Positions 25,920 through 34,210 of a stretch of DNA of 64,000 bases are shown here, in pieces (position 1 is the stretch's first letter; every line of letters starts with the position of its first letter). Source of the DNA: DATFXM01 sp035315885. GTDB lineage: Bacteria > Acidobacteriota > Blastocatellia > UBA7656. Location of the stretch: contig DATFXM010000066.1 in assembly GCA_035315885.1 (NCBI GenBank), positions 12,180 to 76,179 on the forward strand, in the 5' to 3' direction. Under the pieces are notes generated by a model, which was given only the letters and a program-made list of their open reading frames with translations, had not been told where the DNA came from and made no database searches. The translations under genes were made by a program, and so were the position numbers.

Positions 25920-26630
25920 TCAGTTCGCACCCATCAGTCGTCTCCAGTCTTCGAGGCTACCGACTTGCAGGCTGCGATTCTCACGTTTTTCATCGCCTAT
26001 CGTGCTGACCTGAGTTACTCCGTAGTCATGGCCCGGGTACACCAATGTCGGCTCTGGAAGCTGACCCAGAACCTTGGTTAGCGAATAATACATTTGGTCG
26101 GGATCTCCGCCGGGCAGATCTACCCTCCCGCAGCCTCCGATGAACAGAGTGTCCCCCGAAACCAGAGCACCCTCGACAAGAAAGCACTGGCTGCCCGGCG
26201 TGTGTCCTGGAGTGTGCAGGAGCGTGACCTCGATGTCTCCGACCGCAACGCGATCGCCTCCCGAGTGTCGCGCCAAATCGCTTTCCTCGATCCCGGTTAC
26301 CATCTTCACGCCATCGGCTTCGTTACTGTTGACATGCACTCGGACCGGTCTTATGGACATCAATTCGGCCAACCCCGCGATCTTATAACCAAAAATCTCG
26401 CCACCGATATGGTCGGGGTGATAGTGCGTGATCAGAGCCCCGGTGAGTTTCAAGTCCTCGGCGTCTATGCGCTCTACAAGCCCGGCTACGTCCCATGCTG
26501 GATCCACAACCATGCACTCTCGGGACTGATCGTCACCGATCACGTACACGAAATTGGCCATCTGCGAAGCGAATCGGTCGGCCCTTGCGAAGTCCTGTCC
26601 TCCGAGCCATTGCTTGAGATAAAGCGACAC
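25920..26630 (-). CDS. Metallo-beta-lactamase-fold hydrolase, glyoxalase II-like
   Basis: 236 residues, GTG start at 26630 with GGAG eight bases upstream. The zinc motif THYHPDHIGG (H-x-H-x-D-H) is intact, with later ligands in LLHTPGHTPGSQCFL, SGDTLFIGGCGRVDLPGGD and YPGHDYG. This pattern is that of glyoxalase II and persulfide dioxygenase (ETHE1-like) proteins. Without structural detail the substrate, a thioester, a persulfide or another ester, cannot be set. It stands alone, 69 bases from a divergent small lipoprotein, which hints at a shared promoter region. Confidence 0.88.
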   Translation of the reverse strand: MSLYLKQWLGGQDFARADRFASQMANFVYVIGDDQSRECMVVDPAWDVAGLVERIDAEDLKLTGALITHYHPDHIGGEIFGYKIAGLAELMSIRPVRVHVNSNEADGVKMVTGIEESDLARHSGGDRVAVGDIEVTLLHTPGHTPGSQCFLVEGALVSGDTLFIGGCGRVDLPGGDPDQMYYSLTKVLGQLPEPTLVYPGHDYGVTQVSTIGDEKRENRSLQVGSLEDWRRLMGAN

Positions 26631-26698
26631 TAAGTTTTCTCCTGGTTCAAAGTGACGACGCCTTGCTTCCTCGCCCGATGCTGGGGTAAAACCCTAAC

Positions 26699-27070
26699 AT
26701 GTTTTTTTATGAGCGTTCTAATTCAAGACCAAAGGCTGTAGTCTTTTCCGCGCTGACATTGGTAGTTGTCTTAGTGGCCTCCTGCTCATCACAGGAGCGC
26801 AAAGCAAAACAGGCTATCGAGGAGTATCTCAAGAATTACGGAGCGAAAGAGGTAAAACTGCAAACGTTTTACACAAGCCGTGACTTTCCCGATAAGGCCT
26901 ACGCAAGCGTTCTGGTGACCTACAACTTCGCCGACTCAGGCGGCAAGCTCCAGACTGAACACATCGGCTATATCCTGCGTCGCGATGGCGGCGGCTGGGC
27001 CATTGACAAATCCACGATTTACACCACCGACGAGAAAAAAGCGAACGACTATCTTGCCGGCAGAAAATGA
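26699..27070 (+). CDS. Small lipoprotein of unknown function
   Basis: 123 residues. The N-terminal signal ends LVVVLVASC, a clear lipobox, so the mature lipoprotein is about 95 residues. It starts with KAKQAIEEYLKNYGAKEVKL, a helix, and continues into a small beta-rich region (YASVLVTYNFADSGGKLQTEHIGYILRRDGGGWAIDK), reminiscent of NTF2-like or DUF4878-type lipoproteins. No close family was recognised. It ends six bases from the convergent gene at 27077. Confidence 0.72.
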   Translation: MFFYERSNSRPKAVVFSALTLVVVLVASCSSQERKAKQAIEEYLKNYGAKEVKLQTFYTSRDFPDKAYASVLVTYNFADSGGKLQTEHIGYILRRDGGGWAIDKSTIYTTDEKKANDYLAGRK

Positions 27071-27076
27071 GACCGA

Positions 27077-27388
27077 CTAGCTTTCGTCGTACCCGCTGGT
27101 GTTCCGCCCATATTGCGCGTGATACCACTCCAGCTCGTTCGAGAAGCCTGCCTGACCACGCTTGAACGGCCTGGCGCCTATTCCCGTCCCATAGTAGCCG
27201 TCTGGTGGGAGAGGGCCATACACCTCACGTTTTTGCCCGGCCTTCTGCCGGTTTCGGTTGAGCGGCTTCTCATAACCCGCAGCAACTCCGTACCCGTGAG
27301 ATCTGGCAGCCAAGTTCCTGGATGGATGATTGATCTGCTCCGGGACAGTCTCTACAACGTCTGTGGTGCTTTGGCGCTCCTTAGGCAT
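27077..27388 (-). CDS. Small hydrophilic protein, unknown
   Basis: The preferred ATG at 27388 gives 103 residues; an upstream frame to 27424 is also open, and neither start has a good ribosome site. The composition is rich in Gly, Arg, Asn and Tyr (GYEKPLNRNRQKAGQKREVYG, GYYGTGIGARPFKRGQAG, WYHAQYGRN), with no signal peptide or membrane segment. It may be an intrinsically disordered nucleic-acid or polyphosphate-binding protein, or a spurious frame. The tight 6-base convergent spacing with the lipoprotein gene and its protein-like residue mix favour a gene, but only moderately. Confidence 0.45.
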   Translation of the reverse strand: MPKERQSTTDVVETVPEQINHPSRNLAARSHGYGVAAGYEKPLNRNRQKAGQKREVYGPLPPDGYYGTGIGARPFKRGQAGFSNELEWYHAQYGRNTSGYDES

Positions 27389-27487
27389 ATTGGTCGTTAC
27401 CCATAAACAAGTACAGACTGACATGAGTCAGCCTGTACTTCAAGTTCGCTGCTGTTGGTTTCGTGCTAAGGATGTTCCCCGGCACTG

Positions 27488-29125
27488 TCACCGCATATTG
27501 CACGGACGCCGAATCTTCGGTTCGACTTTGACCGGAACCTTACTGGCATTCCATACGCGGCTGAGAGTGAATGCCGCCGCTGACAGCGGCGATGCATCGA
27601 CCACCTTGCCAAATTCAACCGACCCCGGCAATCCAACAAAGCCGCTTTCATCGGTCTCGAATGAGTTGACGGAAACTACGTTGCTCCGCGCGTCGAGGTA
27701 GGAGATTCGCTCGGTTCGCGCACCCACGGACCCGACCTGAGTCGCGCTTACAGACCCGATGTCATCGGGAATCGTGATCAGGAGCAGCGAGCCGGCGTAG
27801 GTGGCAATGTACCATTGACCTGTCGCTGGTCCAGGCGCCGGGTTTGACAACCCGCCCTCATCTGCAAAGTCACGCGTTATGAGCGAACTGCCGGTGACCT
27901 TGCTCTTGCGGTTCAGCCTCACGAATGCGAGCCTGCCCGCGCTGAGAAGCGTATGCCCGTTCGACGGTCTGCCGATGCCGTGCTTGCGCCCGTTGCTGGG
28001 CCGGCCTATTTGAACCGAGTAGCCTTGCTGAACAACTATGATCGTTCGCTGATCCGGATCGTACCGGATGATGTTCGGCGCTTGATTCTCTCCGGTTTGC
28101 GCAAGATCGCTGAAGGTCTGAACCGGTTTCAAGTCGGCCTGAACGTCGTCGGACTTGAGATCGATCTGGTACAACGTCCCGTCGTTGGTCAGGAGCCAAG
28201 CTGAATCAGGCCCGGTCTGAGTCCTGGTGAGTAAGATGTTGCTTCCCTGAGTGAGAAATACGTCTTCGGGAAATGTACCAGCAAACACACGCTTCGAGAG
28301 ATTCAGGACGCCGTCATCCAGAACCTTGTAGAAGGAGATCTCGGAGGAAACACTACCGCCGTCAGACTTCTGGTTCCAGACCACACTCAGAATGTTTGTC
28401 GCCTGATCGATGTCCAGGTACGAAATGCTGCTCTTTTCGAGGCTGAACTTGTCCGGATGTACGATCTCCACCCGATAGGTGTATCCCTGATGCACGTCGT
28501 ACGTGAAAAGATCCGCGCCGTTGGTAAACACCAGGTACTTGCCGTTCTGACTCACTCCAAAATCCAGCGGCGCTTCTTCACAGGTATCGGTTCCGACGCC
28601 GAGGATATCAATAGGGGTGACGTAGGGATCGGCCAGCGGTTTCCCTGAATCATCAAGCGTGAGATGCGTGTAGGCGATTACTTCAACCGGACTATACCCA
28701 TCGTCTGTTTGAACGAATTTAGTGCCTCGAATGAATAGAGTGCTGGTAGTGGGTTCAAATGCTATCTTGCTGGGATAATAAATTCTGCTGGCAGGCGAGT
28801 CATTTGGATCGAAGAACTTCAACTCAACCTGAACCGGGTTCCCATTCGATTTCTTGGTATCAAGGACATATAAAAACCGATTGTCGAGCTGCGAGAGGTC
28901 GCCATCATCCTGCACCACACCCTTGGGCGCGTACGGCGCCACCAGCACGAATCGATTAAAAGCAAACGCGGTGTTGTTGCCAAGCCCGGTTACCCCCGGC
29001 AACTCTACAACGACCGACTTTACCGATGAAGTATTCGCAGCAAACGGGGAGGGAACAAGCGTGCTGAACAAAAGCAACGCTGCCGCAAGTCCCCTGATGA
29101 ACGGTCTGTTTACTCTTTTGACCAT
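27488..29125 (-). CDS. Exported beta-propeller-like protein, unknown
   Basis: 545 residues with a signal peptide (GLAAALLLFSTLVPSPFAA). The body alternates short beta strands and turns with repeating patterns such as NRFLYVLDTKKSNG, NGKYLVFTNGADLFTYDV, IDQATNILSVVWNQ and SAWLLTNDGTLYQIDLKSDD, which read like blades of a WD40/YVTN-type propeller. There is no lipobox, active-site motif or C-terminal sorting signal. It is probably periplasmic or secreted. It has its own strong promoter (29248-29276) and lies beyond the end of the large sigma-54 regulator gene, on the same strand. A link to that regulator is possible but no -24/-12 site was seen. Confidence 0.72.
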   Translation of the reverse strand: MVKRVNRPFIRGLAAALLLFSTLVPSPFAANTSSVKSVVVELPGVTGLGNNTAFAFNRFVLVAPYAPKGVVQDDGDLSQLDNRFLYVLDTKKSNGNPVQVELKFFDPNDSPASRIYYPSKIAFEPTTSTLFIRGTKFVQTDDGYSPVEVIAYTHLTLDDSGKPLADPYVTPIDILGVGTDTCEEAPLDFGVSQNGKYLVFTNGADLFTYDVHQGYTYRVEIVHPDKFSLEKSSISYLDIDQATNILSVVWNQKSDGGSVSSEISFYKVLDDGVLNLSKRVFAGTFPEDVFLTQGSNILLTRTQTGPDSAWLLTNDGTLYQIDLKSDDVQADLKPVQTFSDLAQTGENQAPNIIRYDPDQRTIIVVQQGYSVQIGRPSNGRKHGIGRPSNGHTLLSAGRLAFVRLNRKSKVTGSSLITRDFADEGGLSNPAPGPATGQWYIATYAGSLLLITIPDDIGSVSATQVGSVGARTERISYLDARSNVVSVNSFETDESGFVGLPGSVEFGKVVDASPLSAAAFTLSRVWNASKVPVKVEPKIRRPCNMR

Positions 29126-29247
29126 CTGGCTACCTTGATCGCGCTCTTTTAATCACGCTTTAAATCGCGGATCGCGCATCTCGCGCGGTTCCTTCGGGAA
29201 TGCCCTTCCACACACTTCAGGTTTGGGGGTGCCTCCGTAACGCGCCC

Positions 29248-29276
29248 ATCTTAAGCTCGAAGCCTTGCAATGTCAA
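29248..29276 (-). promoter_or_regulatory. Strong sigma-70 promoter for the propeller-like gene
   Basis: On the minus strand a perfect TTGACA (29276-29271) is followed after 17 bases by TAAGAT (29253-29248). Start near 29241, giving a leader of about 115 bases before the ATG at 29125. It lies after the stop of the regulator gene (29323), so the propeller gene need not depend on read-through. Confidence 0.65.
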
Positions 29277-29322
29277 GCATTCAATCAACTTGACACGCTT
29301 TTTTCGCGCTCGCTTGACTCGC

Positions 29323-32300
29323 CTAAAGCGTGACCGAACTCACCGGGAAAGCCTCTCCCTTCGAGATTCCCAGTTGCGCAAGCTTTAACCGTAGCCCCCG
29401 CCTCGACAAACCTAGTTCAGCCGCCGTCCGAGACAGATTGTGGCGATTACGCGTAAGGGCATTCTGGATTATCTGTCGCTCCAGCGCCGCGGTGGCGTCC
29501 TTGAGCTTCACCTTTCCCGATTCGACCGTTGATTCCGGCTCGTCCGCCAACTCCACCACCACCGAACTGCCTCTATCTGACCGCGGGGACGCCACGGCCG
29601 CAGCGGCTCTGCTTGCGATAGCCGGGGAAATCCTGCGCGGCTGCAGAACCTCAGGCGACAGATCCTGTCGCGTTATCGGCGTGCCATCGCTTGCGTACGC
29701 CACCACTCGCTCGATTTCGTTCCGCAGCTGCCGGACGTTACCCGGCCAGTCGTACGCCATCATCGCATCAACCGCGTGCTGCGTGATCGTCAGCCCGGGC
29801 TTTCCCGATCTTCCGCAGCAGGCCTCGAGGAAATGCGCCACCAGCACCGGGATCTCTTCCCTTCGTTCCCTCAGAGGCGGAACGTGGATTCGTATGATGT
29901 TCAACCGGTGAAACAGATCTTCTCTGAACCGTCCCTCCTCCACTGCTCGCTCCAGGTTTGCGTTTGTCGCAGCAACGATTCGGACATCGACCCGCATCGG
30001 CTTGGTTTCGCCGAGCGGCTGAATCTCTCCTTCCTGGAGAAAGCGCATCAGCTTCGGCTGGACTTCGAGTGAGAGGTCTCCGATTTCGTCAAGGAACAGC
30101 GTCCCGCCGTCGGCTGCCTTAATGATGCCTGGATAGTTCGCCGTAGCGCCGGTAAACGCGCCACGACGGTGACCAAAAAGCTGGCTGTCGATGATCTCCT
30201 TTGGAGTCGCCGTACAGTTGAATGGAAGAAATATCGCTCTCGCTCGCGCGGATTGACCATGGATGTGCCGGGCAACCAGCTCCTTGCCGGTGCCCGATTC
30301 GCCGGTAATCAAAACCGTCACATCGCTCGTCCGGATTTTGTAGATCTTCTCGATTACATCGAACATCGCAGCGCTTCCGACTACGAACCCCGGCATGATC
30401 GTTTGCACGCGCTGCTCCAGGTTTCGAGAGTTTGCGCCTCTCGCGGCTGCTCTCAAAAGGCAAGTTTCAAATCCAAGCTCTGCCTGTTTAAGCAGAGGAT
30501 GGAGTCTGGTCATGTCGAGACCGTCGCTTGACTGCGCTGCCACAACCACTCGAGGCCTAATGGTCTCCACAAGCCTGATGATGAGGCGGTCTCCCCGGCG
30601 GCTGACATTCTCTGCACCAGAAAGGTCGATTTGCTGGATCACCAGTTCGGCGGCCTTACGGTCGATCCCCTGAACGGCGAGCAGCTCCTGCACGCCATCG
30701 TCGGCGACCGTGCAGATGATCACGTTGTCCGGCGAGAAGTTCTCGTAGATAACCGCCGCGAGTTCCTGTTCAAGCAATTCCCGGGACGCGGAGGCCTCTA
30801 TCAGACGCTGCATCAACAGCACGTCGTTGGGCGTCGCCACGCGAACGCTTGGTAATTCATCTTCCGTATCGCTCATCGAGCTCAGTGCGCGGCGTGCGAG
30901 CTCTACGTCTGGTTCGGCACCGAGCCGTTCGAATACCGCCAGCGCCTGTTTGAGGTTGGATTCCGCGCTCTTCAGGTCACGAGCCTTCTTGAGCAGGACT
31001 CCCATCTCGTAATAGCTTCGCGCGAGATCGTATGGGATCTCGGTTGTCGCAAAGATCGAGATGCTTTGTGCGATATGCTGGCGAGCCTCGGCAAATCTCC
31101 CCGAAGCGGCTTCGAGTTGTCCGGTTAGCCGTTGCGTCAAACCGGAAATCGGCAGATACGTTTCTTCCTTGACCCGGCCCTGGGCCAGTTCAAGATATTC
31201 GCGAGCCTGATCCAGACCTCCCTGCGACAGATGGAATTCTGCAAGCGCCATCATCGCCAGCGTTACGCCGTGCAGGTCGCCTATCGAAGTGGAAAGTTGC
31301 ATCGTGGCGCGCAGCGTTCGAAGAGCGGCGTCCACCTTCCCTACCCCGCGATACACCACTCCAAGAATTCTGAGGGCGTTGCTCTCGAGCCACTTGTCGC
31401 CGCTGCCGTCGATCAGCGCGAGGCTCCGTTCAAGATGCGCTTCAGCCTCGGAAAACCTGCCCCTCGAACAAAGCACTTCGGCGAGAGTGACCCGCGCTGT
31501 GGCCTCGTAGCTCAGTTTCGAATTGCTCTTTGCTACTTCGATCGCACGATTCAGGTTCTCGATCGCCTCGTCCCAGTCACCCGAGAACTTCAAATTGTCG
31601 CCGAGGTTGTTGTACGCAAGTGCGAGATAATCCTTGTGACCGCCCTTTTCGAGGTAATCGATGGCTCGGCGTATATAGTTGAGCGACTCTTGCTTTTCAC
31701 CCGGGAACCCGGCCAGGTACAAAGTGCTCCCGAGGTCCAGCAGAATGCCTCCGGTCAGATTCGTGTTCGTACTGCCTTCGGCCAACTCGAGCGCCTTGAT
31801 GTAGTGCTCTCTCGAACTCGAGAACGCACCTTCGCTGAAATCTACCATCCCGAGACGGCGGTAAATCTGCGCCAGCAGCTCCCGGTCGAGCGCAGTCTTT
31901 TGAAACCCCGCGGCAGTCAGCAGATGATCGCGTGCGATCCTGAATTCATTGATCTCGATATAAGTGCGCCCGAGCGCGTAGTGCGCCTCGCTCATTCCGA
32001 GGTCGTCCTGGATTTCGAGGAACAGTCGCTTCGCTTCGTTTAGCGTGGCAATGGCTTTGGCCTGGTTCCTCAAGAAGCTGCAGACCCAGCCGAGCCGGAG
32101 TTTGACTTTCGCGCGAGCGTACGCCGACAACGTTCCCGAGACCCTCGGCTCCTCATACTTGCCAATGACCCCGAAGGCCTCGTCGTACTTGCTGAGCTCT
32201 TCGAGCGCTTTGCTCAGAAGCGAGCGGGTAATTGCCTCTTCATCGGGAGACAGCTTTTCGGCGAGGCGCGCGGTGAAGCGCTGAACTGCCTCTTCGTACC

Positions 32301-32856
32301 TCGACTGCGACAGCGCGTTTTGACCGCTCTCGAGCAGATTATCAGAGCTGGATGAGCCTCGCTCGGAGTCTCGACTTAACGCGCGAAATGGCGGTTGAGC
32401 CTCGGAGCCGTTGTGTGAGGGGTTGCGTCTGAGTATCTGGCGAACCGTGACGTGACTGATCCGTTCAACCAATCCGCGCTCGACTGCGGCGTTTGCGAGC
32501 TTCTGCGGCGTCCAGGCGCCGAACTGATAACCGAGTGCCGATGGGTTCTTGGCAGACAGCTCGAGTATTGCCCTGACCTCCGAATCCCCGAACTTCGGCC
32601 GCGGGCCACCCTGTGGTCCGCGCTTTTTCACGCGGATCCCTTCGATTCCCGAGCGGTTGAAATTTCTAATCCACTTCTTGACGTTGGCGGGATGCGAGCC
32701 CAGCGTTTTGCCGATCTCGTTTGCGGTCTTACCCTGAGCCGACAGCAGGATCACCCGCGCGCGGCAGGATTCTTCCTTATTCTCAGAACCCGCGAATGAT
32801 TGAAGATCACTGGCCTCCTCCGGTCGCAGAGATCTTACGAAAAGAGCAGGAAACAT
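29323..32856 (-). CDS. IS630-type HTH / TPR / GAF-like / sigma-54 AAA+ / Fis regulator
   Basis: 1177 residues. Residues 1-155 are the double helix-turn-helix found at the front of IS630-family transposases (RARVILLSAQGKTANEIGKTLG, KWIRNFNRSGIEGI, the RGPQGGPRPKF basic stretch, then TPQKLANAAVERG). No DDE catalytic part follows. Residues 180-680 hold many TPRs (LGRTYIEINEFRIARDH, AYNNLGDNLKFSGDWDEAIENLNRA). Residues near 690-810 look GAF-like. The AAA+ domain has Walker A GESGTGKE at 852, GAFTGA at 899-904 and Walker B GGTLFLDEIGDL. A Fis-type HTH closes the protein. It should sense a partner through its TPRs and activate RNA polymerase carrying sigma-54. Target promoters were not seen in the window. 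Confidence 0.9.
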   Translation of the reverse strand: MFPALFVRSLRPEEASDLQSFAGSENKEESCRARVILLSAQGKTANEIGKTLGSHPANVKKWIRNFNRSGIEGIRVKKRGPQGGPRPKFGDSEVRAILELSAKNPSALGYQFGAWTPQKLANAAVERGLVERISHVTVRQILRRNPSHNGSEAQPPFRALSRDSERGSSSSDNLLESGQNALSQSRYEEAVQRFTARLAEKLSPDEEAITRSLLSKALEELSKYDEAFGVIGKYEEPRVSGTLSAYARAKVKLRLGWVCSFLRNQAKAIATLNEAKRLFLEIQDDLGMSEAHYALGRTYIEINEFRIARDHLLTAAGFQKTALDRELLAQIYRRLGMVDFSEGAFSSSREHYIKALELAEGSTNTNLTGGILLDLGSTLYLAGFPGEKQESLNYIRRAIDYLEKGGHKDYLALAYNNLGDNLKFSGDWDEAIENLNRAIEVAKSNSKLSYEATARVTLAEVLCSRGRFSEAEAHLERSLALIDGSGDKWLESNALRILGVVYRGVGKVDAALRTLRATMQLSTSIGDLHGVTLAMMALAEFHLSQGGLDQAREYLELAQGRVKEETYLPISGLTQRLTGQLEAASGRFAEARQHIAQSISIFATTEIPYDLARSYYEMGVLLKKARDLKSAESNLKQALAVFERLGAEPDVELARRALSSMSDTEDELPSVRVATPNDVLLMQRLIEASASRELLEQELAAVIYENFSPDNVIICTVADDGVQELLAVQGIDRKAAELVIQQIDLSGAENVSRRGDRLIIRLVETIRPRVVVAAQSSDGLDMTRLHPLLKQAELGFETCLLRAAARGANSRNLEQRVQTIMPGFVVGSAAMFDVIEKIYKIRTSDVTVLITGESGTGKELVARHIHGQSARARAIFLPFNCTATPKEIIDSQLFGHRRGAFTGATANYPGIIKAADGGTLFLDEIGDLSLEVQPKLMRFLQEGEIQPLGETKPMRVDVRIVAATNANLERAVEEGRFREDLFHRLNIIRIHVPPLRERREEIPVLVAHFLEACCGRSGKPGLTITQHAVDAMMAYDWPGNVRQLRNEIERVVAYASDGTPITRQDLSPEVLQPRRISPAIASRAAAAVASPRSDRGSSVVVELADEPESTVESGKVKLKDATAALERQIIQNALTRNRHNLSRTAAELGLSRRGLRLKLAQLGISKGEAFPVSSVTL

Positions 32857-33160
32857 CGGCCCTCGTCTGTAATTCTGTTGAATGTGGCCGGCTTGCGGTT
32901 AAGGGCATCCAGCTACTGATCGCCCCCGGCGGAGCGACCGGAACTTCGAAAAAAGATTCCTGCTACTGCTGTCTTTTCATTACTCACCCATTCGCCAGAA
33001 TGAGGTACCGAAAATATCAAAATCGGCCGGCTGAGTCAACAACTCTCTTTCCACAAATTTAAGGATACTTGTATACTCAGGTGACGCAGTTGAAACTTAC
33101 GGTGGGAATTTCAGGTATAAGAGAAACTCTGGAAGGGGTTGAGAGGCGAGTTCGGCTTCG
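32857..33160. other. 304-base gap ahead of the large regulator
   Basis: No gene is seen. It contains the promoter at 33011-33039, about 148 bases of leader to the regulator ATG, and on the far side the end of the Ycf48-like gene. A short GTATAC motif near 33070 is part of an A+T-rich patch, without clear meaning. Confidence 0.6.
33011..33039 (-). promoter_or_regulatory. Sigma-70-type promoter for the large regulator
   Basis: TTGACT (33039-33034) and TATTTT (33016-33011) on the minus strand, 17 bases apart, in an A+T-rich patch. Start near 33004. The regulator itself therefore seems to be made by the housekeeping polymerase. Confidence 0.55.
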
Positions 33161-34210
33161 CTAACGGCGCTCGAAATATCGAAGAACCAAGCCGTCCCGG
33201 CCGAGGGCATAGCCCCGGTTCTTGTGAAACGCCACCGCAAAAAGGTCGATCTGGGTTCCGCTCGCTTGCTCGATCCAGGACTTCCCTCCGTCGTAGGTCC
33301 TCAGGATCCTGCCTCCATAGCCGACTACCCAACCCGTCTTCTTGTCGATGAAACTCACGCCGAACAGCGGATCCTGAGTAGGTACAGGTATTCTGGACCA
33401 GCTTGCTCCCCAACTCTCGCTTCGCAACAGAACGCCTTTGTCTCCGGTCGCAAGTAACACCTTATCAGTGACCACGAAAACTCGGTTCAGATCGTTTGGC
33501 ACGTTTGAGGGCTGCGGAACCCAGCTTTCGCCGCCGTTTTCGGTGTGGACGATCGTACCGCCGGTACCTACCGCCCAACCCCTCTCACCCTTGAACGCGA
33601 GGTGGAACAATTGTGCGTCGGTGCCGCTCCGCTGCTCGCGCCAGCTTGCTCCTGCATCGGACGTCGCAAGGATGAGACCTCGATCCCCGACAATATAGCC
33701 GTGAGTTTCGTCCGCAAACTGGATCGAGTATAGATCGATGGCGCCTTGTGCCGGCGGGGGCTGGTTATTGACCGATCTTGAAGAGGGGCTCTTACTCGGC
33801 AGGCGATTTCGGTTTGGGTCCGTATTGTACAGGAGCGGATTGAAACGATGCCCTCCGTCGGTACTGGTGAGGATCAGCCCGCCGTCTCCGACGATCCACA
33901 CGCCGTCCTTGCGCGCAAAGACATCGTTGAGACCGGTGGTGACACCCGCGTCCACTTCCTGGAAACTCTTGCCATCATCGTAGCTTCGTTCGATCAGGCC
34001 TTCGGCGCCCACGATCCATACATCGTCTCCGTCGTAGAACACCGCGCTGGTGGAGGCTCGCGAGCCTTTTCTGGCAATAGGCTGAATGGCCGACCAGCCT
34101 TGTTGAGCCAGGGCAGGCATCGCGATTGCCAACGCCGGCGTTACCGAAGCAGGCATTAGAAGGGCCATCGATGCCGCCATTAAAGCTGTCGCAAGCGTTG
34201 TCCGGATCAT
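33161..34210 (-). CDS. Exported Ycf48/BNR-repeat protein
   Basis: From the ATG at 34210 the product is 349 residues with a signal peptide (MIRTTLATALMAASMALLMP, cleaved after ALA or ALAQ). The longer frame to 34342 lies inside the preceding gene. Repeated units WxxVGxxGxxxxSxDGGxSW are plain: VWIVGAEGLIERSYDDGKSF, GYIVGDRGLILATSDAGASW, GWAVGTGGTIVHTENGGESW and GWVVGYGGRILRTYDGGKSW. This is the seven-bladed Ycf48/HCF136 propeller, an assembly factor for photosystem II in phototrophs but widespread with unknown roles in heterotrophs. The start overlaps the stop of the CoA-ligase gene (TGATG), indicating coupled translation. Confidence 0.88.
   Translation of the reverse strand: MIRTTLATALMAASMALLMPASVTPALAIAMPALAQQGWSAIQPIARKGSRASTSAVFYDGDDVWIVGAEGLIERSYDDGKSFQEVDAGVTTGLNDVFARKDGVWIVGDGGLILTSTDGGHRFNPLLYNTDPNRNRLPSKSPSSRSVNNQPPPAQGAIDLYSIQFADETHGYIVGDRGLILATSDAGASWREQRSGTDAQLFHLAFKGERGWAVGTGGTIVHTENGGESWVPQPSNVPNDLNRVFVVTDKVLLATGDKGVLLRSESWGASWSRIPVPTQDPLFGVSFIDKKTGWVVGYGGRILRTYDGGKSWIEQASGTQIDLFAVAFHKNRGYALGRDGLVLRYFERR

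Noticed and set aside
29126..29322. Sigma-54 (-24/-12) promoter between the regulator and the propeller gene
   Set aside because: No TGGCAC-N5-TTGC match on the minus strand; a good sigma-70 promoter explains the gene.
31132..32043. 303-codon plus-strand frame
   Set aside because: Antisense to the TPR region of the large regulator, which has clear repeats; the frame arises from GC-skewed third positions.
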